Part shown: in pieces, positions 38,301 to 45,887 of the stretch
Layout of the letters: every line of letters starts with the position of its first letter
How positions within the stretch are numbered: the stretch's first letter is position 1
Origin: Elysia chlorotica
Taxonomy: Eukaryota; Mollusca; Gastropoda; Plakobranchidae
Length of the DNA stretch: 64,000 bases
Direction of reading: 5' to 3'
NCBI GenBank assembly: GCA_003991915.1
Contig: RQTK01000938.1
Location: 95,381 to 159,380 of the forward strand
Translations under genes and position numbers: made by a program
Notes under the pieces: generated by a model
What the model was told of the DNA's origin: nothing
Database searches by the model: none
The model's input: only the letters and a program-made list of their open reading frames with translations

Positions 38301-40335
38301 AACATTTTAAAATATCATTGTTATTTTCTTGACAATAAGGATACGCCCAAATTGCTCCACCAGTTCCGGAGGTAGAGGAACTCTTTTTTCAATGCTGACT
38401 TCTGAGAGAGAGTCGAGGCCATAACCCACTTCTGCAAGGTTCGGGTAATCCTGGTCATAGAGCCCACTCAAGCTTGCTTGATCTGAAATTTGGAATAGAT
38501 TGGGTTTTAATCACAAGCTGAGTTGAAAACTAAGAGGCCAGATAACAAAATCAGCAATTGAAAACAATAGTATCTAAATATTCCTTCTATGTATGAAAAA
38601 AATTGTTGCAAACATAATTAATGAATTCTTCTATATCACTCAGTTTAGTCCTATTTCCACAAAGCATGCAAGTAAATACATAGGCTACAGAGGACAGTAC
38701 ATAAGTTGATTTACACCCAAATTCAAATGGAACTTTTGACCATCATAGATTTTAATAGCCTCGTATAAATATTGTTTTCATTTATGTCCCCTAAAGTTGA
38801 CTGTCGGACAAAATTGCATTATTTTAACACATAAAGCTCGGTGCACCACTTGACTGCCTCGTCGAGACAAAATTTCAGGCCCTGCCCTCACCTACTTCAC
38901 TGACTTAGCACCCCCAGACTGGCCACTGTGGGGCGCGAGTAACTGATACTGGTAGTGGGCCTCCTCGTGAGAAACTCGTGAATGGGTGTATAGGCTCTTA
39001 AAATATCAACCAACAAAATCAATGAATAGTTTGACAGATTCTCGGCCTCCCAATCACCTCACATTATGAAGGTGAAATCACTGATTATAACCTGAATCTC
39101 TAAGAAAGGAAAGGATCCCATATAGATACCTTGGGTGACCTGGAAATGTTTAGTCTCGTGTATAAAGACAGTTGGACCATTGATGTAGAGGACAATGGTG
39201 ATGAAAGCCATACTTTGACTAATTCACATTGGAGTGTCAAACGCCGCCTTACCGAGACACGAAGACAAACAGACACACACACACTGATGTGAAACAGGCG
39301 CTGACCACATCGCATGTTAAATTTCATTTTGTTCTGCTTGTGCGACTGGGCTTGTAATTGCGATTTACTAACTTTTACAATGAACTGAGTTTATTTGGAT
39401 AGTAGAACAACAAGTACTGTAACTGCTGAGGCTTTGCTTGATAGTGTTTGATCATTACTGCCTCAAGATTGTTCCGTCTGTCATGGTCTGCGTTCGCAAG
39501 AAGTTGGTGCGATACTCGGCAGATGTCCGCAAATCTGGTCTATTTTTCCAGACTTTTGTGGGATGTAGATTTAATTAATTAATTATTATCAGTGTTTGCT
39601 CAGTAGGGGATTGAAGAAAGCCCAGGCTCCAGTGCTCGGGACTTAGGAGGAGGTCCAAGGTTCAAATCTTTGGCGTCGCCACTCTTTTTCTAGCCGGGGA
39701 GAGCGGTGGCCCAGGGGTAGAACATCGGCTTCCAACGCAAAAGGGATTCGAATCCTTGAAGATTGCATTTTTATCAATATAAGGCCAGATATCCCTACCA
39801 TCAGTGCTCTGGATTGACAAGTAGGAGGTCAAAGGTTCGACACTCAGCTGAAATTTCTATTTCTATATTGTAGAACTTTCAATTACGACTAAAAGGGTTC
39901 TAAAAGCAAAACCCTTCCAGTCAAAAGACACACAGGAGGAATGTTCTTCCATGTAAAAAAAAAAAATTTGAACTGAAACATATCACAAACACAGTTAACT
40001 ATATCAGCAATATCATGGCAACACTAAGAGCATCAGTTAACCAGGAAAACACTACTGCCACATCCCATGTTTTTCACACCCAGTCACCCATGCCAGACCC
40101 GGTCTAGTCATCTGGCTATTCAGGCAGCCTTCAAAGTGCCGCAAGGCTTAAGCTGCTCAAACATTATAGTGTTGCGATATTGAAATGACTAACGTTCAGA
40201 AGGTATGTTGAGTAGATTGGCCAGGTCGGGGTAAGATCGATCATCTTGCTGGAACTTGTCCACAAGTCTCCCAGCATTCTCAAGTATGTCCTGTAAAGAC
40301 AACGGAGGTAGACCAGGGCTCATCAGAGACACCAT
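16644..40335 (-). CDS. NUP155: NUP155, nuclear pore inner-ring scaffold nucleoporin (complete gene, 31 coding exons)
   Basis: Nup155 (yeast Nup157/170 family) is a scaffold of the nuclear pore inner ring: an N-terminal beta-propeller followed by a long alpha-solenoid. I joined 31 exons with AG acceptors and GT donors. Every junction phase agrees, and the total is 4101 nt (1366 residues plus stop); the human protein is about 1391. Family hallmarks seen: [13 protein letters not shown] then [12 protein letters not shown] and RAWLTID in the propeller, [12 protein letters not shown] and [41 protein letters not shown]-like [66 protein letters not shown], and the C-terminal LARLLE-type [11 protein letters not shown]. 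The order is exactly that of animal NUP155. The start is the ATG at 40335, because the upstream frame meets TAA across the 5' UTR splice. A Met/Gly/Pro-rich loop lies near residues 570-635. Exon skipping or alternative acceptors cannot be judged without RNA. Confidence 0.96.
17158..17262. repeat. Dispersed repeat shared with 62546-62655
   Basis: Both loci carry GCTTTGATATTTATTATTTT, then GGNGTGCANATCAAT, AGNGGTGCT and ACAACATGTGTGC-G-GTGATGG in the same order and strand. It lies in a NUP155 intron. Confidence 0.6.
17727..17868 (-). repeat. 71-bp tandem duplication abutting NUP155 exon 30 donor
   Basis: Two copies begin at 17727 and 17798, sharing AATCA-CTTGCCACT-CAAGAGAGCAT, GTTTAT and CACTGTNCNACTGCGA-CAA-TCAATGTT. 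The second copy ends directly against the donor bases of exon 30 (17869-17870). Confidence 0.8.
17871..18007 (-). CDS. NUP155: NUP155 coding exon 30 (residues 1240-1285)
   Basis: Encodes [20 protein letters not shown] and [19 protein letters not shown], the conserved GVPLPRLLEVYD..FKS helix. Acceptor TTGCAG|CC, donor TAAG|GTAAAC. A 71-bp tandem duplication abuts the donor in the intron. Confidence 0.95.
18620..18730 (-). CDS. NUP155: NUP155 coding exon 29 (residues 1203-1239)
   Basis: Encodes [20 protein letters not shown] and [12 protein letters not shown], equivalent to ELSDS....DR...L and the .FFPL helix start. Acceptor CCCAG|AG, donor GTTT|GTAAGT. Confidence 0.93.
19683..19803 (-). CDS. 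NUP155: NUP155 coding exon 28 (residues 1163-1202)
   Basis: Encodes [20 protein letters not shown] and [20 protein letters not shown], matching LYGEFADPF...CKLAIIHCAG. Acceptor CTGCAG|C, donor AAAG|GTATAA. Confidence 0.96.
20383..20608 (-). mobile_element. SINE copy inside a NUP155 intron
   Basis: ACACTATATAGGCTATATTG, GTGCTACCACACAGAGACAG, GGCTCGAACCAC and CGTTCTACCCCAGAACCA are the family landmarks in reverse orientation to the plus strand. It is moderately diverged. Confidence 0.75.
20712..20822 (-). CDS. NUP155: NUP155 coding exon 27 (residues 1126-1162)
   Basis: Encodes [16 protein letters not shown] and [13 protein letters not shown], equivalent to the family VARIQLQ and QLDSELMDIT. 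Acceptor CCTCAG|G, donor TTCG|GTAGGG; phase 0 at both ends. Confidence 0.95.
21451..21580 (-). CDS. NUP155: NUP155 coding exon 26 (residues 1082-1125)
   Basis: Encodes [20 protein letters not shown] and [17 protein letters not shown] across the junction to the next exon, highly conserved. Acceptor GCCAG|G, donor GGAG|GTGAGC. Two partial decayed copies lie in the preceding intron at about 21716 and 21842. Confidence 0.96.
21716..21830 (-). repeat. Decayed partial copy of NUP155 coding exon 26 with its acceptor
   Basis: Matches the 5' part of exon 26 and part of the intron in front of it (GAGCTCTTGGCACAGATCAC, TACTCCAGCCTCT, GACCTG, GAGATAC). On the coding strand the CAG codon after AATCTAATC is TAG, so the copy is stopped. 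It lies about 201 bp from the functional exon, in the same orientation. Confidence 0.85.
21842..21905 (-). repeat. Second decayed partial copy of NUP155 coding exon 26
   Basis: Matches the same exon part (CTCTTGGCATAGATCACAG, GGGTTAGGTTGATGCT). On the coding strand it still reads [20 protein letters not shown], with changes at several codons. It has no matching donor side, so it is a fragment, not a second exon. Confidence 0.8.
22227..22381 (-). CDS. NUP155: NUP155 coding exon 25 (residues 1031-1081)
   Basis: Encodes [32 protein letters not shown] and LAQLAERQG, matching the ..DLLWRYYEK...F..AARVL motif. Acceptor CTTAG|A, donor AGGG|GTGAGT. Confidence 0.95.
22727..22831 (-). CDS. NUP155: NUP155 coding exon 24 (residues 996-1030)
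   Basis: Encodes [20 protein letters not shown] and [15 protein letters not shown], the family ..S.DELF..ALYDWL helix. Acceptor GTACAG|A, donor TGAG|GTAATC; phase 0 at both ends. Confidence 0.95.
23248..23401 (-). CDS. NUP155: NUP155 coding exon 23 (residues 944-995)
   Basis: Encodes [17 protein letters not shown] and then a Pro-rich loop ([15 protein letters not shown]). Human Nup155 has YKCITDTLQEL and PGPPV here. The true acceptor is ATCCAG|G at 23402. Eleven regular 86-bp copies of this acceptor and the first ~50 exon bases lie immediately upstream in the transcript. Donor CTAT|GTAAGT. Confidence 0.94.
23402..24520 (-). repeat. 86-bp tandem array of NUP155 exon 23 acceptor junctions
   Basis: Eleven regular units with 86-bp spacing (the exon ATG equivalents end at 23486, 23572, 23658 and so on to 24346), plus two diverged units near 24421 and 24508. 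Each unit on the minus strand reads ...CTCTTGTATACAG|GATGGAGTGCTACAAG, that is, a copy of the intron end, the AG acceptor and about 50 bases of exon 23. Units differ by only a few bases (CTTGAGC versus ATTCAGC variants). The repeats are closer to each other than to the exon. Unit length modulo 3 is 2, so use of a copied acceptor shifts the frame unless three units are added. Confidence 0.95.
24747..25021 (-). CDS. NUP155: NUP155 coding exon 22 (residues 853-943)
   Basis: At 275 bp this is the longest coding exon. It encodes [29 protein letters not shown] and [20 protein letters not shown], all diagnostic. Acceptor TCTAG|T, donor CCAG|GTGATA. It is markedly GC-richer than the introns around it. 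Confidence 0.97.
25660..25791 (-). CDS. NUP155: NUP155 coding exon 21 (residues 809-852)
   Basis: Encodes [20 protein letters not shown] and [14 protein letters not shown], one of the most conserved solenoid segments. Acceptor CTACAG|G, donor AAAG|GTAAGG. Confidence 0.96.
25840..25925 (+). other. tRNA-like sequence (SINE head or pseudo-tRNA) in NUP155 intron
   Basis: GAAGAGTGGTTAGCACACAA resembles an A box, and GGGGGTTCAATTCCAGTCAT resembles a B box. The arms do not pair as a full tRNA, so it is likely a retroposon head. Confidence 0.4.
26710..26769 (-). CDS. NUP155: NUP155 coding exon 20 (residues 789-808)
   Basis: A 60-bp exon encoding [20 protein letters not shown], matching the family ELQ..L....FKDLV..GKE helix. 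Acceptor TTTTAG|G, donor AGAT|GTGAGT; phase 0 at both ends. Confidence 0.9.
27311..27527 (-). CDS. NUP155: NUP155 coding exon 19 (residues 716-788)
   Basis: Encodes a Gly-rich loop ([17 protein letters not shown]) and helices with [20 protein letters not shown] and [15 protein letters not shown]. Two acceptors six bases apart, CAAG|ACTTAG and CTTAG|C, are both in frame; I used the first. Donor CCAG|GTAGGT. Confidence 0.92.
28335..28408. repeat. AAT microsatellite in NUP155 intron
   Basis: A pure AAT tract about 75 bp from the donor of coding exon 18. Confidence 0.95.
28481..28593 (-). CDS. NUP155: NUP155 coding exon 18 (residues 679-715)
   Basis: Encodes [20 protein letters not shown] and DFNSKF, equivalent to the L..VL.EL..L.EFLD.NSQF helix. 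Acceptor CCACAG|CTA, donor ACAT|GTAGGT. An AAT microsatellite lies just downstream in the intron. Confidence 0.88.
29106..29311 (-). CDS. NUP155: NUP155 coding exon 17 (residues 610-678)
   Basis: Starts with a Met-rich loop ([20 protein letters not shown]) and then encodes [20 protein letters not shown], a signature of animal Nup155, followed by [11 protein letters not shown]. Acceptor CTTAG|AT, donor ATAT|GTAAGA. Confidence 0.95.
29657..29725 (-). CDS. NUP155: NUP155 coding exon 16 (residues 587-609), flexible loop
   Basis: Encodes [20 protein letters not shown], a Met/Gly/Pro-rich loop in the place where vertebrate Nup155 has a Pro/Ser-rich insert. Little sequence conservation is expected. 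It is supported by splice phase and sites (CCCAG|TG, CCAA|GTGAGT). Confidence 0.82.
30207..30312 (-). CDS. NUP155: NUP155 coding exon 15 (residues 552-586)
   Basis: Encodes [20 protein letters not shown], matching the family W..RAFF.YGGEAQ motif, and then enters a low-complexity loop. Acceptor TTTCAG|G, donor CCCA|GTAAGA. Confidence 0.94.
30861..30923 (-). CDS. NUP155: NUP155 coding exon 14 (residues 531-551)
   Basis: A 63-bp exon encoding [20 protein letters not shown] (first 20 of 21 residues), the first solenoid helix (human DQAAAMCLILACS). Acceptor CACCAG|C, donor CAG|GTAATT; phase 0 at both ends. Confidence 0.92.
31461..31724 (-). CDS. NUP155: NUP155 coding exon 13 (residues 443-530)
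   Basis: Encodes [41 protein letters not shown] and IKGFFNLHR, the end of the propeller and the linker to the solenoid. Acceptor CTTCAG|ACT, donor AGA|GTGAGT, both phase 0. Confidence 0.95.
32008..32108 (-). CDS. NUP155: NUP155 coding exon 12 (residues 409-442)
   Basis: Encodes [20 protein letters not shown] and FPKQMMEAS, equivalent to the ENEDND..W strand of vertebrate Nup155. Acceptor TTCAG|GT, donor CAGC|GTGAGT. Confidence 0.93.
32275..32346. repeat. GAT/AAT microsatellite in NUP155 intron
   Basis: GAT changing to AAT units about 95 bp from the donor of coding exon 11. Confidence 0.95.
32442..32594 (-). CDS. NUP155: NUP155 coding exon 11 (residues 358-408)
   Basis: Encodes [11 protein letters not shown] then [14 protein letters not shown] and [10 protein letters not shown], among the most conserved parts of Nup155. 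Acceptor TTTCAG|GG, donor CATG|GTGAGG. Confidence 0.95.
32884..32981 (-). CDS. NUP155: NUP155 coding exon 10 (residues 325-357)
   Basis: Encodes [20 protein letters not shown] and QLIAVTESG, matching the family I..I..SES..C.LLAVT..G strand pair. Acceptor TTACAG|A, donor TCCG|GTTAGT. Confidence 0.92.
33491..33582 (-). CDS. NUP155: NUP155 coding exon 9 (residues 295-325)
   Basis: Encodes [20 protein letters not shown], the conserved VYDLG..G.GMSR strand. Acceptor GCTCAG|G, donor CAAG|GTGAGC; two bases carry over. Confidence 0.93.
34079..34152 (-). CDS. NUP155: NUP155 coding exon 8 (residues 270-294)
   Basis: Encodes [20 protein letters not shown], a propeller blade with the family IDN.R..LY.R pattern. 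Acceptor TCTAG|AT, donor ACAG|GTATTC. Confidence 0.93.
35389..35494 (-). CDS. NUP155: NUP155 coding exon 7 (residues 235-269)
   Basis: Encodes [20 protein letters not shown], a conserved propeller segment (human WFSQRCRKINHSKSSL-like). Acceptor CTACAG|G, donor GATG|GTAAGC. Confidence 0.94.
36222..36382 (-). CDS. NUP155: NUP155 coding exon 6 (residues 181-234)
   Basis: Encodes [16 protein letters not shown] and [18 protein letters not shown], highly conserved propeller strands. Acceptor TGAAG|GA was chosen because it keeps the frame with exon 5. The donor CAG|GTTCGA is non-consensus but the next exon continues exactly as in the family. Confidence 0.92.
36873..36965 (-). CDS. NUP155: NUP155 coding exon 5 (residues 150-180)
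   Basis: Encodes [20 protein letters not shown], the conserved [11 protein letters not shown]-type blade strand. Acceptor TATCAG|GA, donor GATG|GTAAAT. Confidence 0.93.
37435..37505 (-). CDS. NUP155: NUP155 coding exon 4 (residues 126-149)
   Basis: Encodes [19 protein letters not shown], matching the propeller stretch DLAYFDG..ETIL of animal Nup155. Acceptor AAAAAG|G, donor CCAG|GTAAAT. Confidence 0.93.
37806..37902 (-). CDS. NUP155: NUP155 coding exon 3 (residues 94-126)
   Basis: Encodes [13 protein letters not shown] and [17 protein letters not shown], the first propeller blade signature. Acceptor GTCAG|GC has a poor pyrimidine tract; donor GACAG|GTAAAT. Two bases in, two out. Confidence 0.93.
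38345..38482 (-). CDS. NUP155: NUP155 coding exon 2 (residues 48-93)
   Basis: Encodes LYDQDYP and then [14 protein letters not shown], the strongly conserved entry to the Nup155 beta-propeller. Acceptor TTTCAG|AT, donor GGGC|GTATCC; two bases in, one base out. Confidence 0.93.
39697..39775 (+). mobile_element. 5' fragment of SINE
   Basis: GAGCGGTGGCCCAGGGGTAG, AACATCGGCTTCCAACGCAA and GGGATTCGAATCC form the tRNA-like head; the body is lost. More diverged tRNA-like heads lie on both sides (39595-39680 and 39790-39850). Confidence 0.6.
40194..40335 (-). CDS. NUP155: NUP155 coding exon 1 (residues 1-47)
   Basis: Begins [14 protein letters not shown] and continues with ENAGRLVDK and DRSYPDL, the conserved helix before the beta-propeller. 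The exon itself probably starts at 40375 (acceptor CTTAG), so 40336-40375 is 5' UTR. Donor GAAC|GTTAGT leaves one base in the codon. Confidence 0.9.
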
Positions 40336-41137
40336 TGTCTCGGCAGCTGGGTCAGGAACTCTGAGTAACCGAATTCTAAGGAATTAAATGAAACAAGAAG
40401 ATTACCAAGCATTGAATAATTTTAAATAACAATACACATGGATTCACAGAAAAATATTATACTGCTCGGTATTGAAGCAATTCAACTTTGATCTTAGGAT
40501 ATATATCGTGTAATCAAGTTATCTATAGAGTTTCGTTAGACATAAAACAGTAATCGCATCTAATTTGAGTAGAAATCAATTTCACCTCTAATAGAGAAAT
40601 CAATCAATAGATCGACTTGATATGTTCCTCCTGATAGTCAAAGTCACATGCCTATTTTAAATGAGCTCGAGCAATTAAAATTAGGGACTAAGTAATTGTA
40701 GAATCTTCGCGATGACAGGGCAATAGTCAGGAAGACCTGGGTACCGTTGCGTGCCTAAACACTACAATCCACTGTCCATTTTAGTTTAGTTACAGGTTAG
40801 AAACCTCACATTAGATTTTCTTTTTTTTTGACGTAATCAAACTAAAATCTAGATCTATATATCTACACTTCAACTTCAGATGAACAGAAAACAGCACTTT
40901 ATAGTCTGACTGTGACTTATCCTCCATGCATCGAAGTACAAGTAGATCGTTGGGATGTCTCTGTAATCTAACTTTGAAAGTTGACACTCACAATACACCC
41001 CTAGATCTAGATCCAATCTAGATTCAGAATCTTTTCTAATCTAGGCTAGTAAAATAGATTCTAGACCAATTCTAGATTTCTAGATCTAATAAGTTAAATA
41101 CTTATAGCATATATTCCAGAAAATAATTATGTTTTAC

Positions 41138-41330
41138 CTTTAACGTCGACTTCCCCAAGAAGATTGTCTCAGAAATCTCAGGGTTGTTGTTTTTTTTTTC
41201 AGGTAAGCTTGCACTTGATGTATTAAATAAGTGAAATCATTCGATTTTGCTACACTTGAGTTTGATTTTCTCATTCACTGCAAAAACGAAAGTACAGAGC
41301 TTGCGCATGGATGCCGCCATTTCGATTTTC
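41138..41330 (-). other. NUP155: NUP155 5' non-coding first exon (predicted)
   Basis: Reading the minus strand from about 41330, a leader runs to a donor at 41137-41136 (AAAG|GTAAAAC). Joined to the acceptor at 40375 (CTTAG|AATTC) it gives an in-frame TAA upstream of the NUP155 ATG, so it is non-coding for the main frame. It holds a 27-codon upstream reading frame starting at the ATG in ATGGCGGC (41320 to 41237). The 5' end is placed by the YY1-like motif, not by any transcript. Confidence 0.5.
41311..41322 (-). promoter_or_regulatory. YY1-like ATGGCGGC element at presumed NUP155 transcription start
   Basis: The minus strand reads AAATGGCGGCATCC here. The AAGATGGCGGC motif bound by YY1 is typically found just downstream of the start site of housekeeping genes, with this orientation. 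It lies upstream of the first predicted NUP155 exon donor, which suits a TATA-less housekeeping promoter. A GGAAGTG (ETS-like, plus strand) sits near 41349. Confidence 0.45.
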
Positions 41331-43630
41331 CAAACTAATCCGATCGTAGGAAGTGTGAAGTGCCGAGAGGTCGTTCCATAGAGTTGATGTTATGGAAGCG
41401 TGGAACTTTATGTTGCCGAGTCTAGATCTTTTTAGTAAGGTACATGTATCTTTTTTCATGTTGCATTAATGAAGACCCCATATGTGTGTGTGTGTGTGTG
41501 TTTATTCATGTCACATCACAATAAAATGCATGTATTTCTTTTAGTTGGGTTTGATTGCACTTTATCGTATGAATATTACGCGTATTTTATTATTCCATGT
41601 GCATAAACATTCCTTCATTAATTTATTCAAGATTCACCAATTTATTAATTCATTAATTGTTCTAGATAAATATGGACGTATGCTATTTCCTTATTATTTA
41701 AAATAGTAAAAAAAAAAACACAAAACTATACAAAATCTAAGTGAATTCTCTGGAAAATAAAATTGGAGGACATTGCATAAAGAACTTGACTTGTGCTGCT
41801 GCGTATGAGGAGGTGAAGCTGCCGCATGTGGTATATACCGTATATAGCCTAACGTTGGCATCCAATTTGAAGGACCCTGGTTTGAACCCAGACTTATAAG
41901 AATAAAATAGGCTTACGACGAGTTGTAAGCTACCGCACGTTGTACTTACGATCCAATATGCGTCTTGAGGAATCGCGACGTTATTCACAATGTTTGTCAA
42001 CTCAATTAGAAACCATATTTGCTAATCTGTCATAGCTCTTCCTTCGAGTCTGGTCCTTTATTGGTTAATAGCTATTCTGACAAAGTCTTTGTTATTGGAT
42101 TAAGTGCATGCGTTACTATCCTACAAAGCGGCAAAAATCCATGGCATTGTGTAGGAGTTGTCAGTCGGGTGCATACTTATACTAGTTTATTTCAAGGTGA
42201 AACCACCGTGCATGTCTGACTTAATTAAAGGAGGTTGTAACTTCAATCTTGCGTGGTCTAAGGTATTCCAGATTGACAAAAGGGGAAGCGAAAGTTGTTG
42301 ATTGTTCGTCCCCTGGTCAGGTCATCTTGTAGCGGTGTAAAAGTTGAATAAAATGCCGCCGTCTCTATGAGGATCCTCAGAAAACTTTTGTAAAGGTAAA
42401 AGCACTTTAAAAAATATATAATTAACGTAATATATTGGTATTATCATCAATATGGTATGCACTCTGCATAATGATTCTACGACTAATATGTAAATTTATT
42501 AAATAAAATGTTGGTTGTAAACTTTGTGGCAATATAGCTGGATCCTCAACATGGTGTAATTTGCAGACGACATTTCGCTATATATTTTCTCTTTTCCTAT
42601 GTAACATTTTACCTTGCCCGCGCACAAAGTCTTGTTGAGAATTTTTTTACAACAACATACGATCTATAGAAAATGTTAGTTGATTCCATGTTGTTTTCTC
42701 TTGCGAAAGAGTCCTATCTTGAGCAGGCACTATATTATGAAATAATTTTTCAAATGCTAGCGGCCTCATGATAGCGCCGAAGTAAATTCTATTCGTATGT
42801 TTAATTTTTTTTTTTTATTAACTCATATAAACCAATCAAACAAAAATAAACAAAAAAGCACTAATACAAGACTATATCCTGATTAAGCGCCGTAAACCCA
42901 GTCGGTTAGTGCTCTAGACTGACGAGTTAGAAGTTGTCCGCAAGGGATTCTTCGGTAAACCATGAAAACGTATGACAGTTTCAAGGGCTACTACCCAGAG
43001 GCAGACCATGGATACCTGGACTCATGCCTCAGTCAATCATTATTATACTGATGCCAATCAACTGACAACCGGGTGGCTCCAGATTCGGTGCTCAACGGTC
43101 TAACACTTGCGCTAGTTCTCCCCGTATACAACGTGCTCATTCAGACAATAGAGGGATTGCAATCACGGGGCCGTTAACGGAAACGAAGACGATAAATGTG
43201 GACCTAAGGGCTTGACCAGTTATCTGGATCAAAGTATGCCCACTGGTTACGCGCATGGCTAAATTTTCAAATAAAATTAAAAAAAAAAAAGCTTATTTTT
43301 TAAACCATTTTTATTGTGACCCTCTTCTATTGCTATCTGAGAGTAAACATACTACTTGGGTCTATACTAGAAATATGTCTTTCAAGTTTTGAATCAAGAG
43401 CCTGAAAAAAATGGCGGACGCCCTATACCAACTCAGATCAAATAATAATTATTTTGCCTCAGTGTCGCAATGCACAGATTGTCGGTCCGGCATCGAAAGG
43501 TATATTATCCGTCGGCCGAAATACTGTGTGCCTCGAGAAGTGAAAATCCACTAAAAATAGATAGTTGCATATTGTGCGTGACTGGCTGATTTGAATGAAT
43601 GAGTTGGCTTGTACGCATTATCTCTCTTAG

Positions 43631-43700
43631 CTTAGGCTAGTCGGTACTGTTCGCGTCTGACAAGCAGCGGGATGCTGCTGGTTCAAATCTCAGCTTGTTT
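43631..43700 (+). other. tRNA-like sequence (SINE head)
   Basis: TAGGCTAGTCGGTACTGTTC and GCTGGTTCAAATCTCAGC look like A and B boxes, but no acceptor stem pairs around them. Probably a retroposon head remnant. Confidence 0.4.
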
Positions 43701-44360
43701 CTGGCATGTTGTTTTTTTGTTTGTTCACATAGAGTTATATTAATTTATAGTGCTATTAATAGCCTCTTTGCTTGTTCATAATTTCAAGATGAATTATAAA
43801 CAAATCGTTGCAGAACTCGACTTTTTATAGACCTAACAGTGTGGTCCACGATTTCGCACTGTACTTAAACCAAACATCTTCGTCGGATATTTATTTAAGA
43901 ATCAACCAGATGTCAGCATTATATTATTATTAGGGGGTGGGGGAGACAGTGTACACCAGTGCCAATTTCATAACAATGGTTATGGTAGTTATAGGGACCG
44001 TCCCCTTAAATCGACTGTTAAATCAATGAGTTGCTTGTTAAATCAATAAATTAGTCACTACACGCTTGGTTAGACATTTCTTCAAATTGAATCAAGAATA
44101 AACAAAAATATAAAACCGTGACCCACAGTGACGCAATATAAAGGGAAATTGACATTAAAGCCCTCAGGGCAAAAAGCAGCAATGACACTACAATTTTTCT
44201 CATTAAAAAAAAAGTCTAGACTACCTTGACTTAGTTAGGACTATAATTATATGCGGGACTCCAATTTATAGACAGTTCGCTGTGCTTAATGAGTGTATCT
44301 ACGCTCTGTAAAGTTTAAGAGGTCACACTTGATTGATGTGTCACTGCCGAGGTGTTTATC

Positions 44361-44906
44361 AGGCAGGCGGCGTGTAGCACACATACCTACGTCAGTCATT
44401 TTTTCCCCTATCTGTGTGTCTGTCTGGTCGCCTGTCTCTTTTCAGTCTCTCCAATTTTCTATTTTCTCTCCCCTACCTGTCTGTGTGTTTGTCTGCGTGT
44501 TTCTATCTTTATGTCTCTCTCTCTCTAACTCTTTATTCTCAAACCTCCTCTCTCCTCCATATTTTTCTCTCAATATAACTTTAAAACACTCGCTCCCTCT
44601 CTCTCTCTCCAGTCGCCGTATAGGAACCCCCAGGGGAACCTAGGAGACGTTAAACCCGGAGAGAGGGAGAGAATTTTCTCCCTCCCTCTATAGAGAATTT
44701 TCTCCCTCCCTCTATAGAGAATTTTCTCCCTCCCTCTATAGAGAATTTTCTCCCTCCCTCTATAGAGAATTTTCTCCCTCCCTCTATAGAGAATTTTCTC
44801 CCTCCCTCTATAGAGAATTTTCTCCCTCCCTCTATAGAGAATTTTCTCCCTCCCTCTATAGAGAATTTTCTCCCTCCCTCTATAGAGAAACCTCTCTCTC
44901 CCTCTC

Positions 44907-44942
<36 letters not shown>

Positions 44943-45115
44943 CCTCCTCAGGCAGGCGGCGTGTAGCACACATACCTACGTCAGTCATTTTTTCCCCTAT
45001 GTGTGTGTCTGTCTGGTCGTCTGTTTCTATTCAGTCTCTCCAATTTTCTATTTTCTCTCTATACCTGTCTGTGTGTGTCTGCGTGTCTCTATCTTTATGA
45101 CTCTCTCTCTCTCTA
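44361..45115. repeat. Direct duplication (589-bp period) flanking a 24-bp minisatellite
   Basis: AGGCAGGCGGCGTGTAGCAC followed by ACATACCTACGTCAGTCATT begins at 44361 and again at 44950, with similarity continuing about 170 bp through CTGTCTGGTCG and CTCTCCAATTTTCTATTTTC. Between them lies the minisatellite at 44668-44888. Confidence 0.88.
44668..44888. repeat. 24-bp minisatellite, about 9 units
   Basis: The unit is AATTTTCTCCCTCCCTCTAT AGAG. Because 24 is a multiple of three, the minus strand reads FSIEGGRK nine times in one frame. Nothing else suggests it is translated. Confidence 0.92.
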
Positions 45116-45164
45116 ACTCTTTTCTGTTCAATTTTCCTTCCTGTTACAAACTAACAAACGGCAA

Positions 45165-45172
45165 ATTGTTGG

Positions 45173-45232
<60 letters not shown>

Positions 45233-45289
45233 GTGTGTGGTGGTGGTGGTGGTGGTGGTGTGTTGGTGGTGGTGGTGGTGGTGGTGTTC

Positions 45290-45335
<46 letters not shown>

Positions 45336-45345
45336 CGTTGCTATT
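45165..45345. repeat. TTG and GGT microsatellites
   Basis: TTG, then GGT, then TTG again. Confidence 0.95.
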
Positions 45346-45396
45346 GTTATTTCAATTAATAAACACCTTCCTCACACTTTTTTTCGTTTTCTAACT

Positions 45397-45582
45397 ATGG
45401 ATGAAAGGCTACTTCCCGATTCCAACAACACACAGATAAATCAGTATGAGACTGACATCGCTCATGATAACATTCATAGAGAGGGGTTAAGATTTATCGT
45501 AGGTGACGAAGATATAGAAAGTGCCCGCATTTCCCACAATGTTTATATCACTCCTAGTCTAACACTGATTAAAAGGTTATAG
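45397..45582 (+). other. Unrecognised 61-codon reading frame
   Basis: An open frame from ATGGATGAAAGGC to TAG with mixed amino-acid use (starts MDERLLPDSNNTQINQYETD, ends TPSLTLIKRL). It lies between two microsatellites. I recognise no family and see no promoter or flanking exon, so it may be chance or a remnant of an exon. Confidence 0.2.
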
Positions 45583-45631
45583 AGGCATGTAGGGGCCTAC
45601 AAGACATTGCGCGTGGATTTCATTGTACTGC

Positions 45632-45771
<140 letters not shown>

Positions 45772-45887
45772 AATAACAATATTTTAAAATGTCAAAATTC
45801 TCGTAAAGATTTTGATATATTTCGACAAGAATAATTAAGCCTACTCATTTCCTTATTGCAAATTAACAGCAGTGCCTGAGGTTGTAG

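Noticed and set aside
43631-43700. Functional tRNA gene
   Set aside because: A- and B-box-like motifs are present but the acceptor and anticodon stems do not pair; more likely a SINE head. The same holds for 25840-25925 and 61955-62035.
44650-44988. A 112-codon frame of FSIEGGRK repeats
   Set aside because: Explained by the 24-bp minisatellite unit being a multiple of three; no start context, promoter or homology.
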